DNA from: an uncultured SAR116 cluster alpha proteobacterium
GTDB taxonomy: Bacteria > Pseudomonadota > Alphaproteobacteria > Puniceispirillales > Marisalimonadaceae
Reading direction: 5' to 3'
NCBI GenBank assembly: GCA_902539895.1
Contig: CACBMD010000004.1
Coordinates: 1-64,000, forward strand
Length of the DNA: 64,000 bases
The position numbers and the translations under genes were made by a program. The notes beneath the pieces were generated by a model. The model was given only the letters and a program-made list of their open reading frames with translations. It ran no database searches and was not told where the DNA came from. Each line of letters starts with the position of its first letter. Position 1 is the stretch's first letter. Of this stretch, positions 52,102 through 61,702 are shown in pieces.

Positions 52102-53911
52102 ATTAAATAGTAAAATCATTGAAGTAACCAATAGAATAAAAGATAGAAGTAAATATTATAGAAAACAATATTTGGATAATGTTGTTGCTATGGAAGATGA
52201 TAATGATAACGATAGAGGTTCAATATCATGTTCTAACATGGCACATGTGGTGGCTGGATCACCTTCAACAGAAAAAGACTCAATTTTACTCAATACTAAA
52301 CCAAATATTGGCATTGTATCAGCTTATAATGATATGCTTTCTGCTCATAAACCGTTAGAAAATTTTCCAAAAATAATCAAAGCTGCAGCAAATCAATTTG
52401 GTGCCACTGCCCAGATGGCTGGCGGTGTGCCAGCGATGTGTGACGGTATTACACAAGGCAGACCTGCGATGGAACTATCTCTTATGTCAAGAGATGTAAT
52501 TGCAATGTCGACGGCAGTTTCATTAAGTCATGGGGTTTATGATGCAGCATTATGTTTAGGTGTTTGTGATAAAATTGTACCTGGACTTTTTATTGGAGCT
52601 CTTTCTTTTGGACATTTGCCAATTATTTTCATTCCAGCTGGACCAATGTCATCTGGAATTCCTAATGAAGAAAAAGCTCGAGTAAGAAAAGCTTTTGCTA
52701 AAGGTGAGGTATCTAGAGCAGAATTACTAAAAGCAGAAACTTCAGCATACCATGGAGAGGGGACTTGTACTTTTTATGGAACTGCAAATTCTAATCAAAT
52801 GCTGATGGAAATTATGGGCTTACATTTACCTGGTGCCGCTTTTATCCATCCTCATAGTGATTTAAGACATGCATACAATATTGCCGCAACGCAACAAGCA
52901 ATTTCAATCTCAAGAAAGAACAATGATGTAAGGCCAATTGGAAAAACTATAGATGAAAGAAGTTTTGTTAATGCTATTATTGGCTTACTTGCAACCGGTG
53001 GATCAACCAATCATACATTACATCTCCCAGCTATGGCTGCAGCTGCAGGCATAAAATTATTGTGGGAAGATTTTGAGGATTTATCAGAAATCACCCCCTT
53101 ATTGGCAAAGGTATATCCAAATGGTAGTGCAGATATAAATCAATTTCATGCAGCTGGAGGTATGAGTTTTATAATTGGAGAGCTATTAGATGAAGGTTTA
53201 TTGGATGGATCTGCTAAAACAATTTGGGGCGAAAATTTATTTGATTATATTTCAGAGGCAACTTTAAAAGATGCTAAATTAATTTGGAATAAAGAAAAAT
53301 CAAAATCATATGATGATAATATTTTAAGAACCGTTAAAGATCCACATCAAAAAAATGGTGGATTAAAAATATTGAAAGGTAATCTAGGTAAAGGAGTTAT
53401 TAAAATATCTGCTGTAAAACCTGAGCATTATAATATTACTGCACCTGCTATTGTATTCGATAATCAAGAAGACGTTAAAATAGCCTATAATAAAGGTATT
53501 CTGAACCGGGATGTAATAGTTGTAGTAAAATTTCAAGGACCAAAAGCTAACGGAATGCCTGAATTACACGCACTTACACCTATTCTTTCTAACATACAAG
53601 ATATGGGTTTTAAAGTAGCTTTGATTACTGATGGCAGAATGTCTGGTGCCTCAGGAAAAGTTCCTTCTGCAATCCACATTACACCTGAAGCAATTGACGG
53701 TGGTATAATAGCTAAAATTCAAGATGGAGATGAAATAGAAATTGATGCAAGTAATGGAAAAATTAATGTAAACGAAGATATTTCAAAAAGAAAAATAATA
53801 ACGTCAGAAAAGAATAAAAACTTAAATTTTGGTAGAAATTTATTTTCTTTGTTAAGAAGTAATGCAACTGGCGCTGAAAATGGTGCAGGCTTAAATTTAA
53901 TTAATAATTAA
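52094..53911 (+). CDS. edd: phosphogluconate dehydratase
   Basis: 605 residues, normal for the family. NIGIVSAYNDMLSAHKPLENFP, GGVPAMCDGITQGRPAMELSLMSRD (Fe-S cysteine region), LCLGVCDKIVPG, GEGTCTFYGTANSNQMLMEIMG and GRMSGASGKVPSAIHI are all typical of Edd/IlvD dehydratases, and the context with zwf-pgl makes it Edd. It yields 2-keto-3-deoxy-6-phosphogluconate. No eda (aldolase) follows. Confidence 0.95.
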   Translation: MTKLNSKIIEVTNRIKDRSKYYRKQYLDNVVAMEDDNDNDRGSISCSNMAHVVAGSPSTEKDSILLNTKPNIGIVSAYNDMLSAHKPLENFPKIIKAAANQFGATAQMAGGVPAMCDGITQGRPAMELSLMSRDVIAMSTAVSLSHGVYDAALCLGVCDKIVPGLFIGALSFGHLPIIFIPAGPMSSGIPNEEKARVRKAFAKGEVSRAELLKAETSAYHGEGTCTFYGTANSNQMLMEIMGLHLPGAAFIHPHSDLRHAYNIAATQQAISISRKNNDVRPIGKTIDERSFVNAIIGLLATGGSTNHTLHLPAMAAAAGIKLLWEDFEDLSEITPLLAKVYPNGSADINQFHAAGGMSFIIGELLDEGLLDGSAKTIWGENLFDYISEATLKDAKLIWNKEKSKSYDDNILRTVKDPHQKNGGLKILKGNLGKGVIKISAVKPEHYNITAPAIVFDNQEDVKIAYNKGILNRDVIVVVKFQGPKANGMPELHALTPILSNIQDMGFKVALITDGRMSGASGKVPSAIHITPEAIDGGIIAKIQDGDEIEIDASNGKINVNEDISKRKIITSEKNKNLNFGRNLFSLLRSNATGAENGAGLNLINN

Positions 53912-53920
53912 TTTTGGATT

Positions 53921-55159
53921 TTACGAAGCAGATGCAATAGCAGAATGAAGTAAAACGTTTGTACTTGAGTATGCCCATTCAGGTTTTATCTCCTCAGCTT
54001 CATTATGACTTAAACCATCTATGCAGGGACACATTATCATAGCAGACGGTACGACAGTATTAATCCAACATGCATCGTGGCCGGCACCTGAAACAATATC
54101 TTTATAAGAATATCCAAATTTTTTGGCACTATCTCTAATGTTTTCAAGACAAAGTTTGTCAAAGGTTACGGGATCAAATCCACCAATTTGTTCCATTTGA
54201 AGATTTACTTTATATTTTTTACAAATTTTCTCTGCAGATGACTTTATTTCTTTTTCCATATCATTAAGTTTGTTTATTTCAGGAGATCTAATGTCTATTG
54301 TAAATATAGTTTGACCAGCAATCACATTTCTCGAATTAGGTGATACTTCAATGTGACCTACACTGCCCAGTGCATTAGGTTGGTTATTGTTTGCAACTTT
54401 ATTAACAGTTAAAACAATTTCTGATAAAGCTAGTGCCGTATCTTTCCTTATGTTCATTGGAGTTGTGCCAGTATGTTGTTCAACTCCGGTAAGTTTTACT
54501 TCTAACCATTTTAATCCCTGGCCGTGAGTAACTACTCCAATGTCTATATTTTCATTTTCAAGTATTGGACCTTGTTCAATATGAAGTTCATAATAACAAT
54601 GAAACTTTTCTTTACCAACTGGTTCAGTTCCTTTCCATCCAATTTTATCAAGTTCTTCACCAAAAATATTTCCTTCATAATCAGTTGCGGCAAGTAAAGT
54701 CTTAGTATCATATATACCGGCATAACCGGCTGAAGCCATCATTGCGGGAGGAAAACGTGATCCTTCTTCGTTTGTCCAATTAACAACTAAAATAGGTCTT
54801 TTTGTTTTTATATTTAAATCATTAAGAGTTCTGACAACTTCTAGACCTGCTAGAACACCAAGAACACCATCATACTTGCCACCTGTTGGCTGAGTATCCA
54901 AATGACTTCCTATAACAACAGGAAGAGCGTCATTTTCTGTTCCTTCTCTCTTTAAAAACATAGATCCAAGTTCATCAACTTTCATTGACATACCTGATTC
55001 TGAAGCCCATTTCTGTAAAAGTTTTCTAGCTTCACCATCCTCGAAAGTAACAGTTTGTCTATTATTTCCTCCTGCTATTCCGGGACCAATTTTTGCCATT
55101 TCCATCAAACTATCCCATAACCTATTCTCATTAATTGAAATATTTGTTTCTTTAACCAT
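53921..55159 (-). CDS. M20-family amidase (N-carbamoyl-amino-acid hydrolase / allantoate amidohydrolase type)
   Basis: 412 residues. VVIGSHLDTQPTGGKYDGV supplies two metal ligands, VNWTNEEGSRFPPAMMASAGYAG is the hydantoinase/carbamoylase signature, and YELHIEQGP and GAGHDACW give the remaining ligands. Cuts N-carbamoyl or ureido groups from amino acids or allantoate. Its exact substrate is not decided by context, since it converges with the Entner-Doudoroff operon. Confidence 0.9.
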   Translation of the reverse strand: MVKETNISINENRLWDSLMEMAKIGPGIAGGNNRQTVTFEDGEARKLLQKWASESGMSMKVDELGSMFLKREGTENDALPVVIGSHLDTQPTGGKYDGVLGVLAGLEVVRTLNDLNIKTKRPILVVNWTNEEGSRFPPAMMASAGYAGIYDTKTLLAATDYEGNIFGEELDKIGWKGTEPVGKEKFHCYYELHIEQGPILENENIDIGVVTHGQGLKWLEVKLTGVEQHTGTTPMNIRKDTALALSEIVLTVNKVANNNQPNALGSVGHIEVSPNSRNVIAGQTIFTIDIRSPEINKLNDMEKEIKSSAEKICKKYKVNLQMEQIGGFDPVTFDKLCLENIRDSAKKFGYSYKDIVSGAGHDACWINTVVPSAMIMCPCIDGLSHNEAEEIKPEWAYSSTNVLLHSAIASAS

Positions 55160-55241
55160 TGGATTTTCCCTTAATTTGAAATCTTTATTAACTTAATAAA
55201 TCGTAATAATATAAAATTAATCAATTTATTAGGAAATAGAA

Positions 55242-55643
55242 ATGTTTAAATTAGATAATAGAATAGAACAGGATAGTTTTCTAGTTAAGGAAAATAATGA
55301 TTTTCAAATAAGATTAATGGACATAAGTGAAGTTTTTTGGGTGATCCTAATTCCAAAAAAATCAAACTTAACAGAGTTATATGAATTAGAGATAAAAGAT
55401 AGAAATTATTTATTAAATTTTGCAATTGAACTAGGTGACTATCTTAAATCTAAAGGAAGATACTATAAGACAAATATTGGTATGTTAGGAAATGTAGTAT
55501 CTCAACTTCATTTACATTTGGTTTTAAGAAAAAAAAGTGACCCAGCTTGGCCTGGTCCTGTTTGGGGATACAATTTTAAAAACAAACTTGATGAAAAATC
55601 TAAATCAAATAGATCAAAGTTAATACATCAATTTTCAAAATAA
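55242..55643 (+). CDS. HIT-domain protein
   Basis: 133 residues. VSQLHLHLVLRKKSDPAWPGPVWG is the HIT motif in the common variant form where the first histidine is a glutamine; the catalytic middle His is kept. Such proteins hydrolyse nucleotide conjugates. It is divergent from the M20 amidase gene. Confidence 0.88.
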   Translation: MFKLDNRIEQDSFLVKENNDFQIRLMDISEVFWVILIPKKSNLTELYELEIKDRNYLLNFAIELGDYLKSKGRYYKTNIGMLGNVVSQLHLHLVLRKKSDPAWPGPVWGYNFKNKLDEKSKSNRSKLIHQFSK

Positions 55644-55669
55644 TTTTTCCAAATTTTATATAAATCAAA

Positions 55670-56563
55670 TTATTTGGAAAAAGAAATTTTTATTTGATCT
55701 ACTAAAATATACCAAGCAAGACTAAAAATAACTATAACTCCACCAACTATCATATAGATATTTGGAGTTTCATTTGTGCCAAGCCATACCCAAAATGGAC
55801 CCAGAGAGGTTTCTAAAAGCATTAAAAGTCCAATATTTGAAGCTTGTGTATACCTTGTTGCAAAAGTTAAGCATGCAAAAGATATTGGAAGGATTATTAA
55901 TCCAGATAAAGAAATTGCTATTATATCCCCTTTAAAAAGAAGATCTGGAGATACAATAAATAACCCAATTATACCATAGCCAAAAGAACTCAATCCAGTA
56001 ACAGTCATAGCTGGTATATCAGGTTTGCTTCTCAAAAATACTAAACTCAAGCCTAATGTGGCTGCAGCTCCTATTCCGCATACCGTCCCAATGAAAACGC
56101 TACCCTGAGGTGCATTTAAAACATTTTCACCATTTGCCACAGAAATCCCAACACCAATCAATGCAAAAAATGCAGTTATCCATGTCGAAGATGTTGTTTT
56201 TTCTTTGAGAATAAAAATTGAAAATATAGAGGCAAATATTGGAGAGGTTGCTAGACAAAATAAAATTAACGATACTGAAGTTTCAGCAACACCATACGTG
56301 AAAAATATAGAACTTAATATCTGAGATAAAATTATCCAGATACCAACTCTTGAAAAAACTTTTTTAAAATTTTTTCTATAAATTCCAAAACAGCTAGAAA
56401 ATAAGATGAGCATTAATCCCATTTCAAAGCCTCGCCACGTCAGCATTGACCATGCGTCCATTTCAGACCATCTCATAAACAAGGTGTCTGGAGATAAAAC
56501 TAATGCACCAATAGTAGCTATTCCAATTCCCTTAAAAAGATTTCCAGATAAAGAGAAGTTCAA
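55670..56563 (-). CDS. EamA-family (DMT) transporter
   Basis: 297 residues with about ten membrane segments (GIATIGALVLSPDTLFMRW, ISLSGLIILPISFACLTFATRY). Inner-membrane metabolite transporter, substrate unknown. It is 8 bp downstream of the alpha/beta hydrolase gene and probably in one operon with it and the enolase-superfamily gene, so it may move a compound of that pathway. Confidence 0.87.
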   Translation of the reverse strand: MNFSLSGNLFKGIGIATIGALVLSPDTLFMRWSEMDAWSMLTWRGFEMGLMLILFSSCFGIYRKNFKKVFSRVGIWIILSQILSSIFFTYGVAETSVSLILFCLATSPIFASIFSIFILKEKTTSSTWITAFFALIGVGISVANGENVLNAPQGSVFIGTVCGIGAAATLGLSLVFLRSKPDIPAMTVTGLSSFGYGIIGLFIVSPDLLFKGDIIAISLSGLIILPISFACLTFATRYTQASNIGLLMLLETSLGPFWVWLGTNETPNIYMIVGGVIVIFSLAWYILVDQIKISFSK

Positions 56564-56571
56564 AATAATTC

Positions 56572-57696
56572 CTAAAATAAATTATTATTTTTAAAAAAAT
56601 CTATTAAAGTTTTTGCTACATCGACATGATTTTCTTGTTGAACCCAATGTCCAGCATTCTGGATAATATGTCTGCCCTTATAATGCAAACATAAATTATT
56701 TTCCATTATTTCTAATGCTCCCGGTTTTTGGTAAATACCCCAATCTTTTTCACCTGCAATAAAACAAGATGGAACTTCAATCTTTTTACCAGAAAAAATT
56801 CTTAAATCACTATTAAGATTATTTGAGGTCATGCACCTATACCAGTTTAATGCAGGTTGAAAACTATTTTTCAAAAAGCTGTTGGTGTAAACTTCTAATT
56901 CTTGATCATTTAACCAATTTTCATAACAATTTGACTGTGGATAGTGCGGCATTACACTTTGGACCATATCCTCGTTAAGGTGCATAATGTAATACTCTGG
57001 CATTTTAGCTAAGTTTTCCGCATTCCAAGAATTCAAATTGTAAGGAACGTTCTTTTTCCAGTCTGCACTTTTCATGTGATAGTAAGCTCTTAAAAATTTA
57101 TGTAGTTCTTTTTTTTCTAAGTGCATATCTTTGTTGGCTTCAATTGTAGAATAATACCATTGGTAGTGTTTTCTGGGAGGGTCTAATTTTTCTAATTCTT
57201 TGTGAATAGGATCTTCATATGTCAAACTTCTATTTATATTTGGAGTTCCAGCGTATGGAGCACTCATCATAACTAAAGATTTAAAGATGTCTGGTCTGAT
57301 TATAGCTGACACTGCAGCAACTGATGAACCTGCATCATGTCCAACCAATAAATCAATTGTATCAAGATTTAAAGAACTCATAAGACTTATTATATCTGTG
57401 CTTAAGTTTAATAATCTATATTCAGATATGTCGGCATGAAATTCTTTTCCCCCACCTGAGGTTTGGCCATATCCTCTCATATCAGGAGCAATAACCCTAA
57501 AACCTTCAGCAGCTAATAAAGGTATAATTTTTCTCCAACTAAAACTTAATTCGGGAAACCCATGCAGAAGAAGAGCCGTTGGTTTTTGAGATTTGTTTAA
57601 ATTTGCCTCTAAATAATGAACATTGAGACCATTTGAGATTTCTACATTATGTGATTTTATTATTGGGTCTAAATGTTCAATCATGATTTGTTTCAA
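56572..57696 (-). CDS. alpha/beta hydrolase (soluble epoxide hydrolase-like)
   Basis: 374 residues. HGFPELSFSWRKIIPLLAAEGFRVIAPDMRGYGQT is the epoxide-hydrolase-type opening with oxyanion HGxP, the nucleophile is Asp in VGHDAGSSVAA, and the last catalytic histidine lies in QNAGHWVQQENHVDV. Haloalkane dehalogenases share these motifs, so an ester, epoxide or halide substrate is possible. It overlaps the enolase-superfamily gene by 4 bp (ATGA), an operon arrangement. Confidence 0.87.
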   Translation of the reverse strand: MKQIMIEHLDPIIKSHNVEISNGLNVHYLEANLNKSQKPTALLLHGFPELSFSWRKIIPLLAAEGFRVIAPDMRGYGQTSGGGKEFHADISEYRLLNLSTDIISLMSSLNLDTIDLLVGHDAGSSVAAVSAIIRPDIFKSLVMMSAPYAGTPNINRSLTYEDPIHKELEKLDPPRKHYQWYYSTIEANKDMHLEKKELHKFLRAYYHMKSADWKKNVPYNLNSWNAENLAKMPEYYIMHLNEDMVQSVMPHYPQSNCYENWLNDQELEVYTNSFLKNSFQPALNWYRCMTSNNLNSDLRIFSGKKIEVPSCFIAGEKDWGIYQKPGALEIMENNLCLHYKGRHIIQNAGHWVQQENHVDVAKTLIDFFKNNNLF

Positions 57697-58847
57697 TTAG
57701 TTTTGAATTTTTTAATAGTTTCTAGATTTACTTCAATTCCTAAACCTTTATTGTCTGGGATATTTATCATGCCATTCACAAGCTCAAAGGGTTTTGAAAG
57801 TAATTCTCTTCTAAAGGGATGACTTGATTGATCATATTCAAAAATAGGCTCTCTAGCAAAAATTGAAAAATGGGTTACTGGAATTGAGGCAATAACTTGA
57901 ATAGATGCTGCTTGAGCAATTGCTGAACCCCATACATGAGGATTAACCTCTACACCAAAACTATGTGCTAAATTAATAATATGTTTTGCTCCTGTTATAC
58001 CGCCACATGACCCAATGTCAGGTTGTGCAATGTCAATTGCATTATTTTCGAAAAGTGATTTAAATCCAAATAGAGTATGCTCATTCTCACCTCCTGCAAT
58101 AGGAATGTCTAACTTAGATCTCAATTCTGCATAACCTTTAATATCCTCAGGAACAACTGGTTCTTCATACCAGCGTAATTTATAACTCTGTAAGTTTTTT
58201 CCTAATGTCAGTGCCTCAGATCTTCCATAAGCGTGATTAGTATCAATCATAAGAGTAACATTTTTATTTTTCAGAGCATGACCGATACTTTCCATACACT
58301 TCAGGTCGTCGTCTATTCCAAAACCAAGTTTAACCTTCATATGATCAAAACCATTTTCGAAGTGAGATAAAGCTTCTTCTGCTAATCTGCTTGCTTCACC
58401 TTTACCTTTTATTCTGTAAAAACCCGTTGCATAAGGTTTAATTTTTTTTCTAAATGCACCTCCTAATAATTGATATACAGGTTGGTCGTAATATTTGCCT
58501 GCAATATCCCATAATGCTATATCCACTGCACTTATGCCAGATACTACAGATCCTTTTCTTCCATAATCTCTTGTAGAATTGTACATTTTGTGCCACAGGA
58601 CTTCTATATTTAATGGGGACTGATCTAATAAAATAGGCTTTAGAGCATTTTCAATTACAGCTGCCGAGATTTCGGGAGGTTCTAATCCTTGACAAAAGGC
58701 TTCCCCCCAGCCAACTAAACCTGAGTTTGTTTTTATTTCTACGAGTGTCGCAGACCTTACATTTACCCATCCTTGAGAAAATGCAAAAGGTACATCTAAT
58801 GATGATTTAATAACATGGACTTTAACATCAATTATCTTTATTTTCAT
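57693..58847 (-). CDS. mandelate racemase/muconate lactonizing enzyme-family protein
   Basis: 384 residues of the enolase superfamily. The acid/base motif KVK lies in FDHMKVKLGFG, metal ligands are Asp in LMIDTNHAYG, Glu in WYEEPVVPED and Glu in IAGGENEH, and His in VNPHVWGSAI is the second base region. These residues fit acid-sugar dehydratases or racemases. The substrate is probably a sugar acid or lactone, but the sequence alone does not say. First gene of a three-gene operon with the hydrolase and the DMT transporter. Confidence 0.9.
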   Translation of the reverse strand: MKIKIIDVKVHVIKSSLDVPFAFSQGWVNVRSATLVEIKTNSGLVGWGEAFCQGLEPPEISAAVIENALKPILLDQSPLNIEVLWHKMYNSTRDYGRKGSVVSGISAVDIALWDIAGKYYDQPVYQLLGGAFRKKIKPYATGFYRIKGKGEASRLAEEALSHFENGFDHMKVKLGFGIDDDLKCMESIGHALKNKNVTLMIDTNHAYGRSEALTLGKNLQSYKLRWYEEPVVPEDIKGYAELRSKLDIPIAGGENEHTLFGFKSLFENNAIDIAQPDIGSCGGITGAKHIINLAHSFGVEVNPHVWGSAIAQAASIQVIASIPVTHFSIFAREPIFEYDQSSHPFRRELLSKPFELVNGMINIPDNKGLGIEVNLETIKKFKTN

Positions 58848-58880
58848 TTAATGCCTCCATGATACTTGTTTTTAATTTGC

Positions 58881-59420
58881 TTATTTGGTTTTAATTCTTC
58901 CTTTTAATGTAATTGGCAATTGGCACAACATAAAAATTCCAACTAAAGGCGATAATACAAAAACTTTGATAAAAACCCAATCCTCAGTTTCAAGAAACCT
59001 CCAAGATATTTCATTTATAATTGTAAGAAATAAAAAAAATAAACCCCATCTCAAACTAAGTTTATACCAGGTTTCATCATTAAGAGAAAATTGAGATCCA
59101 AAAAATTGTTTCATCATTGCTTTCTTATATAATATGCCAAAAAGTAAAACAGCACTAAAAAAGCCATTAAAAATTGTTGGTTGAATTTTCACAAACTCAT
59201 CGTCATTAAAAGAATATGCAAAAAAAGTAAAAAGAGCAGACATGCAAATTCCAAATATTTGAAATTTGGAAATGCGTTTTTCTATGACATAGAACACTAG
59301 CATAACCATAAGACCAAGAATTAGTGATATGATAGCAGCAACAATTAGAGTGTAATATTGCGCTCCTAAAAAAAAACCTGATAAAGGTACAATTTCAAAA
59401 AAAAATGCACTTAATCGCAC
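58881..59420 (-). CDS. inner-membrane septation protein A (IspZ/YciB family)
   Basis: 179 residues with five predicted membrane helices. The C-terminal signature NDETWYKLSLRWGLFFLFLTIINEISWRFLETEDWVFIKVF is typical of YciB/IspZ. The family influences cell-envelope integrity and division. It follows two envelope-related genes on the same strand. Confidence 0.88.
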   Translation of the reverse strand: MRLSAFFFEIVPLSGFFLGAQYYTLIVAAIISLILGLMVMLVFYVIEKRISKFQIFGICMSALFTFFAYSFNDDEFVKIQPTIFNGFFSAVLLFGILYKKAMMKQFFGSQFSLNDETWYKLSLRWGLFFLFLTIINEISWRFLETEDWVFIKVFVLSPLVGIFMLCQLPITLKGRIKTK

Positions 59421-59424
59421 GTAA

Positions 59425-59985
59425 CTATCCTCTAGTTTTTCCCAATAATTCTTGAGTGAATTTTGGGTTTTGACTATTTTCTCTTAACCAAATATCAAAA
59501 AAAATCTTTATAAATTCAGAGTTGTCAGTTTCTAATACTTTTTCATTTTGAAAATAAAATATTGCTTTATCGTTATTTTTGATACCTACGAATTTATTAT
59601 TTTTCTTTATCTCTCTAAATGCTTTATTTAATAGAGTATTTACTTCTTTTAATTCTTTTTCTTTGAATGTTTTTTGCTTTTTCAGTTGATTGATGGTTTC
59701 ATCTACAACACTTTTTTTGGAAAAATCTTTATTATATTTTAAAATTAAAGCAAATTTATTTGAAGGATAGCTGCCACTTTCACTTATAAGTTTTGCATCA
59801 TACATATTCCAAAAAAGAAATTGAAAATTAGCTTTTCCTACCATAGTTTGTTTTGAAAAATAATTATTCAATATTTTTACAGTTTTTTGGTCTTCCCCAA
59901 TGTCGTTTTTGGGATTTGAGTATACTAAGTTAGAATGTGAAAGTAGAATTAGTGTGAAAATTAAACAAAATTTATTAAACATCAA
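59425..59985 (-). CDS. exported chalcone-isomerase-like protein
   Basis: 186 residues: signal peptide (KFCLIFTLILLSHSNLVYS), then a domain with VGKANFQFLFWNMYDAKLISES, FALILKYNKDFSKKSVVDETINQL and a FDIWLRENSQNPKFTQELLG end, the bacterial chalcone-isomerase-like family (PF16036), which lacks plant-type activity. It would work in the periplasm. It lies 3 bp from the DUF3833 lipoprotein gene; such a pairing is common in Gram-negative bacteria. Confidence 0.8.
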   Translation of the reverse strand: MMFNKFCLIFTLILLSHSNLVYSNPKNDIGEDQKTVKILNNYFSKQTMVGKANFQFLFWNMYDAKLISESGSYPSNKFALILKYNKDFSKKSVVDETINQLKKQKTFKEKELKEVNTLLNKAFREIKKNNKFVGIKNNDKAIFYFQNEKVLETDNSEFIKIFFDIWLRENSQNPKFTQELLGKTRG

Positions 59986-59988
59986 ATA

Positions 59989-60591
59989 TTACCAGCTTTT
60001 TAGATTTAAGGGTCCTATTTGAGCTGCAGTTTTGCCTCTTAAAAAAACTAATGTAACTGATCCAATATTAATACCAAATTTACTTACGTAAGCTCTATTA
60101 ATTGCTAAATCTTCACTTTGTTTATAGATCCAATCGTTAAAGTGAACTTTAATATTTGAACCTTTGATATTTAGATAAATATCATAAGACCAATTAAGTG
60201 TATTTCCCGAAATAGATCCAGAGGCTTCACCTTCAATATCATCAGCTTGTCCTTGATATATGACTTTATTTTTATCAGTGATTTTTTTTATTTTCCAAAT
60301 ACGATTTGCTTGTTCACCATCATCATATAAAAAATCTTCGTCAAGAGTTAAGGTATTATTCTCTATCTTCCCAGTAATGTTAACTCTAAATTGTCTTTTT
60401 AAATTCCCAAATCTATCTTCAAAAATACCATAAGCTATGGTTTTACCTTCAAAAAAAGAAAATAAATCTAGTTTAGGAGTATTATTTTCAAATTGTTTCA
60501 TATCAATTTTACTACAAGAACTTAAGAATAATATAAATATAAATATAAAAAAAACTTTTAATTTGTATACAGGTTGACTAACAGAAAACAA
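59989..60591 (-). CDS. DUF3833-family lipoprotein
   Basis: 200 residues. A lipobox LFLSSC follows a hydrophobic stretch, so it should be anchored in the outer or inner membrane facing the periplasm. The core (DLFSFFEGKTIAYGIFEDRFG, LDEDFLYDDGE, DIEGEASGSISGNTLNWSYDIYL) matches DUF3833. Function unknown. It heads the short run with the chalcone-isomerase-like and IspZ genes. Confidence 0.85.
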   Translation of the reverse strand: MFSVSQPVYKLKVFFIFIFILFLSSCSKIDMKQFENNTPKLDLFSFFEGKTIAYGIFEDRFGNLKRQFRVNITGKIENNTLTLDEDFLYDDGEQANRIWKIKKITDKNKVIYQGQADDIEGEASGSISGNTLNWSYDIYLNIKGSNIKVHFNDWIYKQSEDLAINRAYVSKFGINIGSVTLVFLRGKTAAQIGPLNLKSW

Positions 60592-60645
60592 TTTTTACTC
60601 CACGATTTATTTGCTTTATATAAGAGTTTTTTTTCTAAATTCAAT

Positions 60646-61680
60646 TTATACGACAGATTTTTCAGGCTCTCTTTTTTCAGACAATTCAAAAGCATTTGCA
60701 AAAATTTCGTAAGATTTAATACGATGATTTTCGTTGTGACACCAAGTTAAAATAGCAATCTCATCAATATTATTTTCTTCTACTAGTTTAGAAATTTTAT
60801 CCTTTGTTATATTTGCGTCTCCTACAAATGAGTTTTGATACATATTTTGATATTGTTCAGTCCAACCATTATCATTGATAATACTCAAGGCATTATCAGG
60901 ATCAGTAATAGATCCAAGTTGACCATAATTTCTTCCAATCTTCCACGCAGCTCTAGATGCAAATAAATATTTTGCTTCTTCATTTGTATTTGCAGTTAAG
61001 GCCCACATACATACATTAACTAAAGGTTTAAGGAATTTTTTTGACGGACGAAATTCAGATCTATAAATATCTAAAGCTTCTTTCAGTCCTTGTCCATCTG
61101 TAATGAAATGTGCAAAACAATATGGAATACCCAAGTAAGCTGCTAACTGAGCACCGTAATTAGATGTTCCAAGCATCCAAATTTCTGGAATAGTATCTGA
61201 AATAGGCTGAGCGATTAAATGTCTAAATGGATGACCTTCGATTAACTTTTCGTTTGAAACCCATGCTATTAGATCCCTTACATGACTTGGAAAATGTTCA
61301 CTATCACTCCTGCTGTTTGGATTTAATGCTAATGCAGTTCTTCCATCAGAACCTGGTGCTCTTCCCAAACCTAAATCAATTCTGTTAGGGGCTATTGCCT
61401 CTAAAACTCTAAATTGTTCTGCAACTTTGAGTGGTGAATAATGAGGTAACATTATGCCTGCGCTTCCAATCCTTATTGAAGATGTGTTACATGCTATGGC
61501 TGCCATCAATATTTCAGGTGCAGTCCCAATAATTGTAGGATGGTTATGGTGTTCTGAAACCCAAAATCTTTTGTAACCAAGTTTTTCGGCTTTTTTAGCT
61601 AAATTTATACTATCTTGTATTGTTACTGACTGAGGCTTTCCCTCAACTGAAACTGATTGTTCAAGAATTGAAACGTTCAT
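60646..61680 (-). CDS. LLM-class flavin-dependent oxidoreductase (luciferase-like)
   Basis: 344 residues. LGYKRFWVSEHHNHPTIIGTAPE, IRIGSAGIMLPHYSPLKVAEQFRVLEAIAPNRIDLGLGRAPG and IPEIWMLGTSNYGAQLAAYLGIPYCFAHF are typical of MsnO8-group LLM proteins. They use FMNH2 and oxygen to oxidise small organics. The specific substrate is unknown. It is 23 bp after the amidohydrolase gene, same strand. Confidence 0.92.
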   Translation of the reverse strand: MNVSILEQSVSVEGKPQSVTIQDSINLAKKAEKLGYKRFWVSEHHNHPTIIGTAPEILMAAIACNTSSIRIGSAGIMLPHYSPLKVAEQFRVLEAIAPNRIDLGLGRAPGSDGRTALALNPNSRSDSEHFPSHVRDLIAWVSNEKLIEGHPFRHLIAQPISDTIPEIWMLGTSNYGAQLAAYLGIPYCFAHFITDGQGLKEALDIYRSEFRPSKKFLKPLVNVCMWALTANTNEEAKYLFASRAAWKIGRNYGQLGSITDPDNALSIINDNGWTEQYQNMYQNSFVGDANITKDKISKLVEENNIDEIAILTWCHNENHRIKSYEIFANAFELSEKREPEKSVV

Positions 61681-61702
61681 AGAATTTGCCTAAAAATAAT
61701 TA

